In this document: positions 9,190-17,240 of the stretch, one piece after another
How the letters are laid out: each line of letters opens with the position of its first letter
Position numbering within the stretch: position 1 is the stretch's first letter
DNA from: CAVVAL01 sp963740215
Lineage (GTDB): Bacteria; Actinomycetota; Actinomycetes; Mycobacteriales; Cryptosporangiaceae
Assembly: GCA_963740215.1 (NCBI GenBank)
Contig: CAVUDJ010000019.1
Span: 682,001 to 746,000 of the forward strand
Direction: 5' to 3'
DNA: 64,000 bases
Made by a program: the position numbers and the translations under genes
The notes under the pieces: model-generated
Databases searched by the model: none
What the model was told of the DNA's origin: nothing
Seen by the model: only the letters and a program-made list of their open reading frames with translations

Positions 9190-9252
9190 GGTCCGCAGGG
9201 CTTGCGCCTGCCCACCCGCCGCCGACCGCCCGCCCGACGCGACCGCCCGCCC

Positions 9253-9324
9253 GAAACGGACTTGCGGTGCAAATCGGGGCAGCCGCGCCCGGTGTAGGCA
9301 CGGCTTCCCGGAAAGTCCGGTTCG
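9253..9324. repeat. Inverted-repeat element, family Q copy 1
   Basis: A 72-base intergenic element with ends GAAACGGACTT and AAGTCCGGTTC, which are inverted repeats with one mismatch. Its right half (GTAGGCACGGCTTCCCGGAA, then AGTCCGGTTCG) is identical to the copy at 26933-27003. It lies between convergent genes, so it may act as a terminator or be a small palindromic mobile element. Confidence 0.7.
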
Positions 9325-9394
9325 GCTCGGGCGGCGCAGCCTGGTTCGGTCCGGCGGCGCAGCCGGTTCGGTCCGGCGGCGCTGCCCGGTTCGG
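9320..9394. repeat. Imperfect 22-24 bp tandem repeat
   Basis: Three near-copies of a unit containing GTTCGGTCCGGCGGCGC, followed by a partial fourth (GTTCGGTTA). It lies immediately after the family Q element and ends at the stop codon of the minus-strand gene at 9395. No function is evident. Confidence 0.6.
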
Positions 9395-10177
9395 TTAGAG
9401 GGCGGCCAGCACGTACTCGCTCACCCGGTCGTACAGGCGCGGATCCAGGTTGTCGTCGATCGGCACCGTCACCAGCACGCGTCCCTCGGCCTCGCCGACG
9501 AACAGGCCCGGGTCGTTGCTGTCCGCGAAGCACACGACGTCGATGCCCGCGGCGGCCGCGGCACCGGCGAAGCCGTGGTCGGCGATCACGAGATCCGGCG
9601 GGTCGGCGCCCTCGCTGGCCAGTGCCTTGAGCATCAGCTCCATCGCCACCGGCGAGTGGCTGTGCACGTCGACGCCGAACCGGTCGGCGCAGGTGGCGAC
9701 GCCGCCGAGGTAGCTGACCTGACGGTCTGCGTCTGCGTCGGCGTAGGTGGTCTCGATGGTGAAGTGCCTGCCGGCGGCGGGCGTGAGCACCGCGCAACCG
9801 GCCTGCTCCAGAACCGGGACGAGCGCGAGTTGAACCTCGATCACGCCGTGCGGGTGCCCGCTGGCCAGTATGACCCGCTCCTTGCGTTCCGCCGCCTGAG
9901 CCACCCGTTCGCGGAACCGGTCGAGGGCGCCGACCGTCCTGGTGGGGTCGATCGTGTCGGCGCCGGAGCGGCGGGCGTGATCAGGGTCGATACCTGCCCG
10001 CTCGGCCATCAGTGCGATGACCTCCTCGTACGACCACGGCCGCAGCGGCGGCAGGCCGAACAGGTACGCGTCCACACCGGCCGCGAACCGCGCGGCGTGG
10101 CTCGTGTTCGACTCGCGCGTGGTGAGGATGTCGCCGGCGAGGCGGGACTCGACGAGGTATCGATGCAGGTCGGGCAC
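9395..10177 (-). CDS. Phosphatase-like protein of an actinobacterial family
   Basis: A 260-residue soluble protein. I chose GTG 10177 because GGAAGGA lies six bases upstream; an ATG at 10210 would add 11 residues without a ribosome site. Features include LAGDILTTRESNTSHAARF near the start, VILASGHPHGVIEVQLALVP, VDVHSHSP (His-rich) and PDLVIADHGFAGAAAAAGID. I recognise this as a conserved actinobacterial family usually labelled phosphatase, with His/Asp residues that could bind metal. Proteins of this type are biochemically little studied and the substrate is unknown. It is convergent with the gene at 8389. Confidence 0.6.
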   Translation of the reverse strand: MPDLHRYLVESRLAGDILTTRESNTSHAARFAAGVDAYLFGLPPLRPWSYEEVIALMAERAGIDPDHARRSGADTIDPTRTVGALDRFRERVAQAAERKERVILASGHPHGVIEVQLALVPVLEQAGCAVLTPAAGRHFTIETTYADADADRQVSYLGGVATCADRFGVDVHSHSPVAMELMLKALASEGADPPDLVIADHGFAGAAAAAGIDVVCFADSNDPGLFVGEAEGRVLVTVPIDDNLDPRLYDRVSEYVLAAL

Positions 10178-10322
10178 GGTGGTCCTTCCGATCGGCGTAC
10201 TGGCCATCATCTGCTGGCGACGTGAACAGTCGGCGCACGGGAGCGGTCGCCGCCGTGACCCGTCGCGATTGCCGCACCTCCAGCCTCGCCTGCGCGGCCG
10301 ACGAGTGCCAGCCGGTCACGAC

Positions 10323-10715
10323 TCAACGCTGGGTGCGGCGGAGAGTGCGGCCGAGCCAGGAGCGGCGGCGGGGCACCCCGGTGCCGTCGTAGATCCAGTC
10401 CCGCTCGTGCCCGGCGAGTTCGCGGGCGCCGAGCGCGGGAATGTCTGGACCGAGCGAGCGCGCGAACGCGAAGCCGTCCGCGAACGATCCCTGCGAGGGC
10501 CGCCCGCGGGCCCAGCCGACGAACTGCGGCCCGAACCCGCTGCCGAGCCCTGCGGCGAGCAGCGGCCACGCCTTCGCCACCTCGCCGGCTCGCTTGCGCA
10601 ACAGCGCGTCGGCCGCGGCACCGACCAGCGTGGCGTCGAACCCGTCCGGCACCGGCGCACCGCCCACCAGGGCCGCGACGAGCGCGGCCTGGCGGGCAGC
10701 GAGATCCGGCGTCAT
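10323..10715 (-). CDS. Small partner protein of the DUF692 operon (SCO6045-like)
   Basis: A 130-residue soluble protein, last gene of a four-gene operon. Its ATG overlaps the stop of the DUF692 gene (ATGA at 10712-10715). It is helical (LAARQAALVAALVGG, then DALLRKRAGEVAKAWPLLAA) and ends in a basic tail after WIYDGTGVPRRRSWLG. It resembles the small protein I recall next to DUF692 genes in streptomycetes (SCO6045-like). Multinuclear iron oxidases of the DUF692 family usually need a partner that presents the substrate, so this is inferred to be that partner. No catalytic motif is seen. Confidence 0.6.
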   Translation of the reverse strand: MTPDLAARQAALVAALVGGAPVPDGFDATLVGAAADALLRKRAGEVAKAWPLLAAGLGSGFGPQFVGWARGRPSQGSFADGFAFARSLGPDIPALGARELAGHERDWIYDGTGVPRRRSWLGRTLRRTQR

Positions 10716-11569
10716 GTTGCCACCGGTCGGACAGTGAAGCCCGGCTTCGCGATCTCACCGGTCGCAGGGAACCCGGCCGCCGCTGCTATGGCGTCCAGCT
10801 CGGCCGCCAGCTCAGCCGCCGGCGGGTAGGCGCCGTCGCGCTCCAGCATCAGCCCGGGCGGCTGCCGCCGCTCGCACAGCGCCGTGACCAGCTCCAGCAC
10901 CTCGCCGGGCACCGGGTCGGTGTGGGTGTCGTGGTAGAGCCCGTCCCGCTCGGATCCGCCCGCGACGTGCACGTACGCGATGCGCTCCAGCGGCAGGCGG
11001 TCGAGCAGATCGGTCGGGTCCTCGCCGCGGTTGCGCGCGTTGGCGTACACATTGGCGATGTCGAGCAGCAGCAGCGCGCCGGTGGCGTCGAGCAGCTCGG
11101 TGAGGAAGTCGGCCTCGGTGAACTCGTCGTCCGGCCAGTCGAACAGCGTGGCGATCGGCTCCAGCGCGAGTGGCACGTCGAGTTCGGCCTGGGTCAGCTT
11201 CACGTTCCGTACCAGTGCCGCCAGCGACTCGCGGCTGCGCGGCACCGGCAGCAGATGCCCCGCCTCGACGCCGCCCGCCCGGACGAACGCCACGTGCTCG
11301 CTGGCCAGCGGAGCGCCGAGCACCGCGGCGGCGCCCGCGAAGTGCTCGATCCGGTGGGGATCGACCGGCTCAGCGCCGCCGAGCGAGAGCCGCACCCCGT
11401 GCGGGATCACCGAGACGCCGCGCTCGATCAGCTCGGCGAGCGCCCACGGCACCGGTCCGCCCAGCGGCACCGACTCGGCGATCACCTCGCAGAACCGCAG
11501 GTCCGGACGGTCGGCGACGAAGCCGGCGATCTCCGGGCGCCAGCCGATCCCGACCCCGGTGACGCTCAT
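10712..11569 (-). CDS. DUF692 protein, multinuclear non-heme iron oxidase (MNIO)
   Basis: A 285-residue TIM-barrel-type protein. Its ATG overlaps the preceding gene's stop (ATGA at 11566-11569). Family members MbnB, TglH and relatives bind two or three irons and chemically modify cysteine residues of peptides. Conserved candidate iron ligands are present: His57 (HGVRLSLGG), Glu91/His92 (SEHVAF), Glu137 (LEPIATLF), Asp170 and Asn173 (LLLLDIANVYANARN), His201 (YVHVAGGS), Asp214/His216 (YHDTHTDPV) and Glu243 (MLERDGAYP). The two genes upstream encode proteins with Gly/Cys-rich tails, which are the obvious candidate substrates. The enzyme class is well supported; the substrate assignment is inference. 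Confidence 0.9.
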   Translation of the reverse strand: MSVTGVGIGWRPEIAGFVADRPDLRFCEVIAESVPLGGPVPWALAELIERGVSVIPHGVRLSLGGAEPVDPHRIEHFAGAAAVLGAPLASEHVAFVRAGGVEAGHLLPVPRSRESLAALVRNVKLTQAELDVPLALEPIATLFDWPDDEFTEADFLTELLDATGALLLLDIANVYANARNRGEDPTDLLDRLPLERIAYVHVAGGSERDGLYHDTHTDPVPGEVLELVTALCERRQPPGLMLERDGAYPPAAELAAELDAIAAAAGFPATGEIAKPGFTVRPVAT

Positions 11570-12525
11570 CCGCCGCACCCGCCGCCGCCTCCGCACCCGC
11601 CTCCGCCGCAGCTGGACCCGCCGCCGCAACTGGAGCCGCTCGAACAGCTGGACCCGCTGCTGGACGAGGATCCGCCGGACGAGGTCCAGCCCGAGGCGTC
11701 CTCCTGGATGCGCTGCTGGTCGAGGCCGGCGTCGGAGGCAAAGGCCGGGTCGGAAGACCAGAGCACCACCCCGCCGAACAGGCCGACCGCCATCGTGGCC
11801 TCCAGCGGGCCGTAGTGGCTCCACGCCGGGTTCGACTCGGGAGCGAGGTAGCGGTACCGCATGCGCAGTGCTTCGAGGGCACGGTCGCCGGCGCGTGTAC
11901 GCAGCGCGGTCCGGCGGAGCAGCACGATCTCGACGATCCCGAGCACCACGAGCGCGACCGTCAGCAGCTCGATCGGCTTGTCGTTGACGATGCCGGACCA
12001 CCAGCGCAGCCCGCCGATCGCGAACACCGCCACCACCGGCAGCGTTGCCCACCTCAGCAACTGGCGCGCTTCGCGGCTGAGCAGCAGCTTCGCCGCCGAG
12101 AGCCGCCCGGCCAGTTCCTGCAGGGCCGCTGCGACCTCGAAGTCGGCGGGCAGGCGGCGCACCGAGGTGGCGCGGGAGTTGGCGATCGCGTTATGGATGG
12201 CACGGTCCAGCGGTGTCGTCCCGGCGGCGAGCGGCCCGGACACGGCGAGGACGTGACTGCCCGCCGTGGCCACGCTGCCGGCGCTGCGCAGGGCGCCGAG
12301 CGCGGACGTGACGGCGAGCGCCGGGCCGCCGGTCAGGTAGGCGACCTCGTACGGGTGCAGGTTCGTCTCGGTACCGGGGCTCTCCTCGCCGAGGAACAGG
12401 CGCCGCCGCAGCAGCACCGTCAGGACGATCGCCAACAGCGCCAATACCCCGAACACCAGCATGAACGTCGGCCCGCTGATCCCCCAGGTTTCGCCACCCA
12501 TCGCGTGTACCCCCTTTGCTGTCAT
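11566..12525 (-). CDS. TIGR04222-type membrane protein with Gly/Cys-rich tail
   Basis: A 319-residue protein. ATG 12525 is chosen because it overlaps the upstream stop codon (ATGA); ATG 12501 is possible. There are three membrane helices: residues ~18-40 (FMLVFGVLALLAIVLTVLL), one near 180 (WATLPVVAVFAIGGLRWW) and one near 205 (LLTVALVVLGIVEIVLL). Between the first two lies the family signature LHPYEVAYLTGGPALAV. After the motif LAPESNPAWSHYGP the chain ends in a low-complexity tail of about 50 residues with five cysteines spaced by Gly and Ser (SSCGGGSSCGGGGCGGGGGC). Such tails, next to a DUF692 oxidase, suggest an anchored substrate whose cysteines are modified. Confidence 0.85.
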   Translation of the reverse strand: MTAKGVHAMGGETWGISGPTFMLVFGVLALLAIVLTVLLRRRLFLGEESPGTETNLHPYEVAYLTGGPALAVTSALGALRSAGSVATAGSHVLAVSGPLAAGTTPLDRAIHNAIANSRATSVRRLPADFEVAAALQELAGRLSAAKLLLSREARQLLRWATLPVVAVFAIGGLRWWSGIVNDKPIELLTVALVVLGIVEIVLLRRTALRTRAGDRALEALRMRYRYLAPESNPAWSHYGPLEATMAVGLFGGVVLWSSDPAFASDAGLDQQRIQEDASGWTSSGGSSSSSGSSCSSGSSCGGGSSCGGGGCGGGGGCGG

Positions 12526-13235
12526 GATCCACCACCCCCACAGCCCGAACCACCGCCACAGCTCGAACCACCGCCGCAGCTCGAACCGCCGCTCGCCGCA
12601 GCTCGAACCGCCGCTTCCGTAGGACGCGCCGCCGCCGTAGAACCAGTGATCCCGCTTGATTTCGACCTGGACCTCCGCGGGCTCGGCCGCGGCGGTACCG
12701 GCGCCATCGTTTCCCGCGACGCTCGCAGCGCGGCGGCGAACGCGGGATCTGCCGCCCAGATCGCGTCGGCGCCGTGCAGCGCCACAGCAAGTGCCGCGCC
12801 CGCCGGACCGTACGTCTCCCACGACGGCTTCGACTCGGGTGCCAGGTGCTGGTTACGGATCCTGACCTCGGCGACGACCGCGCTCGCCCGATCCCGCGCC
12901 CCGAACCACCCGAGCGCGGTGTCGAGCGGTCCGCGAGTCGGCAGCCCTGCCTTCTTCAGCCTGGACGCGAGGCCGGCGACGGCACGCCGCACGTCGCGGT
13001 CGCGGACGAGCGTGTACACCCGGGACTGCCGCCGCTGCGTCACGGCGTCGTAGGCGGCCCTCTCCAGCGCGGTGGTGCCGCCCGGCAGATGACCGGCGCG
13101 GATCAGCTCCTCGCCGTTGTGGACGCCTATCGCGCCCGACACCCGCAACGACGTGAGCGCGGCGAACACCGCGCGCTGCCGGCCTCCCGCGAGGTATGCC
13201 ACCTCGTACGGGCTCAGATCCTGTGTCGTGGCCAT
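12522..13235 (-). CDS. TIGR04222-like soluble protein with Gly/Cys-rich tail
   Basis: A 237-residue first gene of the operon; ATG 13235 is preceded by GGGGAGG at good spacing. It shares with the next gene the N-terminal signature SPYEVAYLAGGRQRAV and the motif LAPESKPSWETYGP, so the two are paralogues. It lacks the three membrane helices, however, so it is probably cytoplasmic. The last 22 residues are a Gly/Ser/Cys tail with three cysteines (SSCGGGSSCGGGSGCGGGG). The start of the next gene overlaps its stop. It could be a second substrate, or a decoy or regulatory form of the membrane paralogue. Confidence 0.8.
   Translation of the reverse strand: MATTQDLSPYEVAYLAGGRQRAVFAALTSLRVSGAIGVHNGEELIRAGHLPGGTTALERAAYDAVTQRRQSRVYTLVRDRDVRRAVAGLASRLKKAGLPTRGPLDTALGWFGARDRASAVVAEVRIRNQHLAPESKPSWETYGPAGAALAVALHGADAIWAADPAFAAALRASRETMAPVPPRPSPRRSRSKSSGITGSTAAARPTEAAVRAAASGGSSCGGGSSCGGGSGCGGGGS
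12535..12610. repeat. Tandem coding repeat for the SSCGGG tail
   Basis: On the + strand, units of the form CCGCAGCTCGAACCGCC recur about five times. They encode the SCGGG repeats of the soluble paralogue's tail on the minus strand. Slippage in such repeats can change the number of cysteines between strains. Confidence 0.7.
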
Positions 13236-13539
13236 GTCGACCTCCCCGTGCCCGGTGCTCCAGAGCCCCCGTCGAGCTCTCCCGGTACGCACCATTGTGA
13301 GGACGCGCGCCCGCCGTGGCGGCCTCGAAGATCACGAAGAGATAACGGCCCGGTCTCGGATCGCGCTGCTGCCGCACGCCTGCCGGTTACTGCCGGTAGC
13401 CGGCACTGCCTGACGCTTCACCGCAGGTCAGCAGGCTCAGCTGGACAATTGCAGGCTCCATTTCTGCACATGCCGCGCACATGGTCGCCCTCCGTAGCGT
13501 GCTTCACGTAAGAGAGAGTTCCACAGGAAGGAACACGTA
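13236..13539. other. Divergent intergenic region, 304 bases
   Basis: This gap separates the DUF692 operon (minus) from a secreted-protein gene (plus) and should hold both promoters. I see no convincing -10/-35 pair, riboswitch or RNA gene. A local imperfect repeat (CCGGTTACTGCCGGTAGCCGG) lies near 13383-13403. Confidence 0.4.
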
Positions 13540-13956
13540 GTGATTCGCAAGGCAGCGATCGTGACGCTCGCGGCAGGTGCCGCGTTCCTCATCTCCTCGC
13601 CGGCCGAGGCGGCCAGCAGCGGGAGCTGGACGCTTCAGGACGGCGTGCGTGGCGCCAAGACGACGGGCACGTGGAAGAAGCGTCCCGACGTCCGTCCGGG
13701 CTGGGCCGAGGTGCGGGGCGTCATCGAGGACACGGCCGCGGACTCGAAGCGCGCGTACGTCAAGGGTGTCGCCGACTACAACGGTGCGTCGGCCTCGGTG
13801 TACTTCGAGTACGAGGCGGAGGGTGGCGCTCCGAACAAGCGGTCGTTCTTCATCAACGGTGATCTCAACCGGGTCACCGCGCAGGAGTGCGTGGACAACG
13901 CCACGACATTCGAGATCTGCAGCCCGGTTAAGACCATCTTCGACAAGCGCTGGTGA
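13540..13956 (+). CDS. Small secreted protein of unknown function
   Basis: A 138-residue protein starting at GTG 13540 behind AGGAAGG. The first 24 residues are a classical Sec signal peptide (KAAIVTLAAGAAFLISSPAEA) with likely cleavage after AEA. The mature part is about 114 residues, rich in charged and aromatic residues. It holds two cysteines near the end (QECVDNATTFEIC) that could form a disulfide once exported. I do not recognise the family. It is monocistronic and followed by a strong hairpin terminator. Confidence 0.75.
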   Translation: MIRKAAIVTLAAGAAFLISSPAEAASSGSWTLQDGVRGAKTTGTWKKRPDVRPGWAEVRGVIEDTAADSKRAYVKGVADYNGASASVYFEYEAEGGAPNKRSFFINGDLNRVTAQECVDNATTFEICSPVKTIFDKRW

Positions 13957-13960
13957 TCCA

Positions 13961-13992
13961 CGGCCCGGCCGGTCGCGAGGCCGGCCGGGCCG
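13961..13992. terminator. Bidirectional hairpin terminator
   Basis: A perfect 12-base stem (CGGCCCGGCCGG paired with CCGGCCGGGCCG) with an 8-base loop lies between two convergent genes. There is no U tract, which is normal for actinobacterial terminators. Confidence 0.75.
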
Positions 13993-14015
13993 CTCCCATG
14001 TCGAGGTGGGTCCGG

Positions 14016-15728
14016 TTACGCCACCGCTCCGGTCAGGCGCAGCGCCCTGGCGAGGCCCGCGCGTGACGCGGCCACGATCAGCCGGTCGTCGGCGGCGAGC
14101 ACGGTGTCGTGTCCCGGCTGCCAGGTGGTGGAGCCGTCGCGCACCCGGCCGAGCACCCGGATCTCACCCGGCTCGTCGACGTCCTCCACCTGCCGCCCGT
14201 TCGCGGCGCTGGCCGCGCTGACCGGCACGTCGGCAACCAGTAGCACCCGGCGTCCCACCGGCACGACGGCCACCACCTCGCGACCCATCATCGCCGCCGC
14301 GAACACGGGCGCCGCGATGAACGACACGCTGCGCGAGATCGTCAGGTCGAGCCGCTTGCCGACCCGCTCGGCGAGGCCCGAGTCGAAGAGGCGCAGGACG
14401 ACGCGCAGGTCGTCGCGGAGCGCCCGGCTCGCGAGGCCGGCCTCCAGGTTGGCGACGTCGTCGTCGGTCACCGCGACCAGGCACCGCGCGTTCAGCACAC
14501 CGGCGGCGAGCAGCGTGGCCTCCTCGCTGGCGTCGCCCCGGATCACCGGGAAGCCGAGCCGGCGCATCGTCGCGTACGTCGCCGGATCCGGTTCGTGCTC
14601 GATCCCGACGACGTCGACGCCCGACGCGTGCAGCTGCTCGGCGACGCGCAGCCCGACGGTGCCCAGCCCGCACACGACGACGTGGTCGGCCGGCTGCCCG
14701 ACCGGCACGCCGAGACCGTCCGCGATCCGGGCGCCGATCAGGTCGTCGACGATGACGGCTGTGAGCACGGCGATCGTCAGCACGCCGAGCAGCATCAGGA
14801 ACGCGCCGAACACCTTCACCGGTGCCGACGCCCCGAGTTCGGCGAGGTCGCCGTTGCCGGTGGACGTGAACGTCGTGACGGTGAAGTAGAACGCATCGAC
14901 CCAGCCGAGCTTCGGCACCGCCGCATGGAACACCACGGTGGAGATCGACACGAGCCCGGCGAGCAGCACGGTCAGCAGTTGCAGCCGCTGGCTGATCAGG
15001 GTGCGCGCGATGGCGATCATCATCGCCACCTTGCCCGTTCTGCGGCGCCGCCTGACCAGCGGAATCGCCTCCGTGCCGACCGCCGGGGTCTCCCTGTCGT
15101 CCTCAGGCCGCACGCGCGGCGACCCGATCACGAGCGTCGCGCCGTCCTGGCCGGCCGGGAGCAGCGACGGCGCTCCGCCGGCACCGGTGGCGGCGAGCGC
15201 GGCGAGGACATCGTCCACGGCGGCGGGCGGACCGGCCAGCAGCGGGCGCCCGCCGATGCGGATCAGCCGGCCGCTGCGGTCGCCGAGGGCTGCGTCCACG
15301 AAGAACGGCGCCGCGATCGTGGACGCCGACAGCACTGTGCAGTCGTCGAACAGGTCGTCGATCCGGTTGCCGAGCCGCAGGTTGAACATCCGGACTACCA
15401 GCCGTAGCCGCGGGTTCAGCTCCTGCGCGGCGAGCGCGACCTGGATGTTGCCGACATCGTCGTCGGCCACCAGCGCCAGCGCGCGGGCGGACGCGACACC
15501 CGCCGCCTGCAACGTGCGAACCTCGCCGCACGGGCCGGTGACCACGCGGGCGCCGAGCTTCGCCATCCGCCGGGCGTGCGGCGTGTCCGCGTCGTCGACG
15601 ACGACCGTGACCGGCTCCTCCATCCTGAGCAGCTCCTCGACCAGCCGGAGCGCGAGCGAGTCGCCTCCGCAGACGACGACGGGTCGGTCGGCCCGGGGTC
15701 TCGGGAGGCGCAGTCGCATGCCCGGCAT
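14016..15728 (-). CDS. Potassium channel protein with two RCK/TrkA-N domains
   Basis: A 570-residue protein; ATG 15728 or 15719 are equally possible starts. Order: an N-terminal nucleotide-binding RCK domain (VVVCGGDSLALRLVEELL, with AGVASARALALVADDDVGNI), then a two-helix pore unit around residues 245-330. In the pore unit, TFTSTGNGD near residue 287 is the selectivity-filter equivalent. A second RCK domain follows (VVVCGLGTVGLRVAEQLHAS, later FPVIRGDASEEATLL). The best role is K+ conductance gated by nucleotide or redox state. Placing the pore between two RCK domains differs from the common pore-first order. It diverges from amtB across 153 bases holding a GlnR-like box. Confidence 0.85.
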   Translation of the reverse strand: MPGMRLRLPRPRADRPVVVCGGDSLALRLVEELLRMEEPVTVVVDDADTPHARRMAKLGARVVTGPCGEVRTLQAAGVASARALALVADDDVGNIQVALAAQELNPRLRLVVRMFNLRLGNRIDDLFDDCTVLSASTIAAPFFVDAALGDRSGRLIRIGGRPLLAGPPAAVDDVLAALAATGAGGAPSLLPAGQDGATLVIGSPRVRPEDDRETPAVGTEAIPLVRRRRRTGKVAMMIAIARTLISQRLQLLTVLLAGLVSISTVVFHAAVPKLGWVDAFYFTVTTFTSTGNGDLAELGASAPVKVFGAFLMLLGVLTIAVLTAVIVDDLIGARIADGLGVPVGQPADHVVVCGLGTVGLRVAEQLHASGVDVVGIEHEPDPATYATMRRLGFPVIRGDASEEATLLAAGVLNARCLVAVTDDDVANLEAGLASRALRDDLRVVLRLFDSGLAERVGKRLDLTISRSVSFIAAPVFAAAMMGREVVAVVPVGRRVLLVADVPVSAASAANGRQVEDVDEPGEIRVLGRVRDGSTTWQPGHDTVLAADDRLIVAASRAGLARALRLTGAVA

Positions 15729-15768
15729 GCTACGGAGCGCCGGAAACGGCCCTGTGCCACGGCAGAAA

Positions 15769-15806
15769 GTTCACCGTTCCGAAACATGCCGTCACATCCG
15801 CGAAAC
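15769..15806. promoter_or_regulatory. GlnR-type binding box upstream of amtB
   Basis: Two half-site pairs match the actinobacterial GlnR consensus (GTnAC, six bases, GAAAC): TTCAC at 15770 with GAAAC at 15781, and GTCAC at 15791 with GAAAC at 15802. The two pairs are 21 bases apart, two helical turns. The box ends about 75 bases before the amtB start, a position suited to activation under nitrogen limitation. Confidence 0.75.
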
Positions 15807-15881
15807 GGCGCGGAACGTTCGTTGAAACAGGCCGACGCCACGCTGCTCGCAACATCGGCACAGTGGAAGGAGGGACTGAAC

Positions 15882-17240
15882 ATGGACACCGGCGACACCG
15901 CATGGCTGCTCGCGAGCGCAGCGCTTGTGCTGTTCATGACGCCCGGCCTGGCGTTCTTCTACGGCGGTATGACCAGGGCGAAGAGCGTGCTGAACATGCT
16001 CATGATGAGCTTCGGCGCGATCGGCGTGGTCACCGTCTTGTGGGTGCTCTACGGCTACAGTCTGGCGTTCGGCCCGGACGCGTTCGGCGGCCTCGTGGGC
16101 AACCTCGATCACGTGGGCATGAAGGACACGATCATGGGGGCGGCCCTACAGGCGGGCACGATCCCGCACACCGTCTTCTCCTCGTTCCAGCTCATGTTCG
16201 CGATGATCACCGTCGCGCTGATCTCGGGCGCGATCGCCGACCGCGCCAAGTTCGGTGCCTGGATCCTGTTCGCCGGCGTGTGGGCGACCCTCGTCTACTT
16301 CCCGGTGGCGCACTGGGTCTTCTACTTCGGTGACCTCACTTCGCTCAAGGACGGCGGCTGGATCGCCGACAAGCTCCTCGCGCTGGACTTCGCCGGTGGT
16401 ACGGCGGTCCACGTCAACGCCGGTGCGGCGGGTCTGGCGCTGGCGCTGGTCCTCGGCAAGCGGCACGGCTGGCCGAAGGAGCGGTTCAAGCCGCACAACC
16501 TGCCGCTGGTGCTGATCGGCGCGGGCATCCTGTGGTTCGGCTGGTTCGGCTTCAACGCCGGCTCCGCGGTCGCCGCGAACGGGCAGGCCGGCGTCGCGTT
16601 CATCAACACGCAGGTCGCCACCGCCACCGCGGTGCTCGGCTGGCTGCTGGTGGAGAAGCTGCGCTACGGCCACGCCACCACGCTGGGTGCGGCGTCCGGC
16701 GCGGTCGCCGGTCTGGTCGCGATCACCCCCGCGTGTGCCTCGGTCAACCCGCTCGGGGCGGTCGCGGTCGGCCTGATCGCCGGTGCCCTGTGCGCGCTGG
16801 CGGTGAGCCTCAAGTACCGGCTCGGCTTCGACGACTCGCTCGACGTGGTCGGCGTCCACCTGGTCGGCGGTGCCACCGGTGCGCTGCTCATCGGGTTCCT
16901 CGCCACCCCGACCGTCACCGGCATCCTGACCGGCGACGACCCGACGGACGGCGCGGCCGGGCTGCTCTACGGTGGCGGCGTCGACCAGCTCTGGCGTCAG
17001 GCCGTGGCGGTCATCGCGGTGGGGCTGTACTCGTTCGTGCTGACGTGGATCATCGGCAAGATCATCGACAAGACGATCGGATTCCGGATCGCCGTCGACG
17101 ACGAGGTCGCCGGCATCGACACCACAGCTCACGCCGAGTCGGCGTACGACTTCGGTGGTCTCACCGGCGGAGGCGTCGGCGGATCGTCGACCGCCGCGCG
17201 TCCCCTTGTCGGTGCCGGAGTTGAGGAGGAGAAGCCGTGA
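15882..17240 (+). CDS. amtB: Ammonium transporter AmtB
   Basis: A 452-residue inner-membrane ammonium channel of the Amt/MEP/Rh family. The ATG at 15882 follows GGAAGGAGG, and the earlier in-frame sequence is not membrane-like. About eleven hydrophobic segments are visible. Family motifs include MTPGLAFFYGGMTRAKSVLN near the start, FAGGTAVHVNAGAAGLALAL with the pore His, and DVVGVHLVGGATGALLIGF with the second pore His. It is the first gene of amtB-glnK-glnD, the standard actinobacterial nitrogen-sensing operon, and sits behind a GlnR-like box. The PII protein from the next gene normally blocks this channel. Confidence 0.97.
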   Translation: MDTGDTAWLLASAALVLFMTPGLAFFYGGMTRAKSVLNMLMMSFGAIGVVTVLWVLYGYSLAFGPDAFGGLVGNLDHVGMKDTIMGAALQAGTIPHTVFSSFQLMFAMITVALISGAIADRAKFGAWILFAGVWATLVYFPVAHWVFYFGDLTSLKDGGWIADKLLALDFAGGTAVHVNAGAAGLALALVLGKRHGWPKERFKPHNLPLVLIGAGILWFGWFGFNAGSAVAANGQAGVAFINTQVATATAVLGWLLVEKLRYGHATTLGAASGAVAGLVAITPACASVNPLGAVAVGLIAGALCALAVSLKYRLGFDDSLDVVGVHLVGGATGALLIGFLATPTVTGILTGDDPTDGAAGLLYGGGVDQLWRQAVAVIAVGLYSFVLTWIIGKIIDKTIGFRIAVDDEVAGIDTTAHAESAYDFGGLTGGGVGGSSTAARPLVGAGVEEEKP

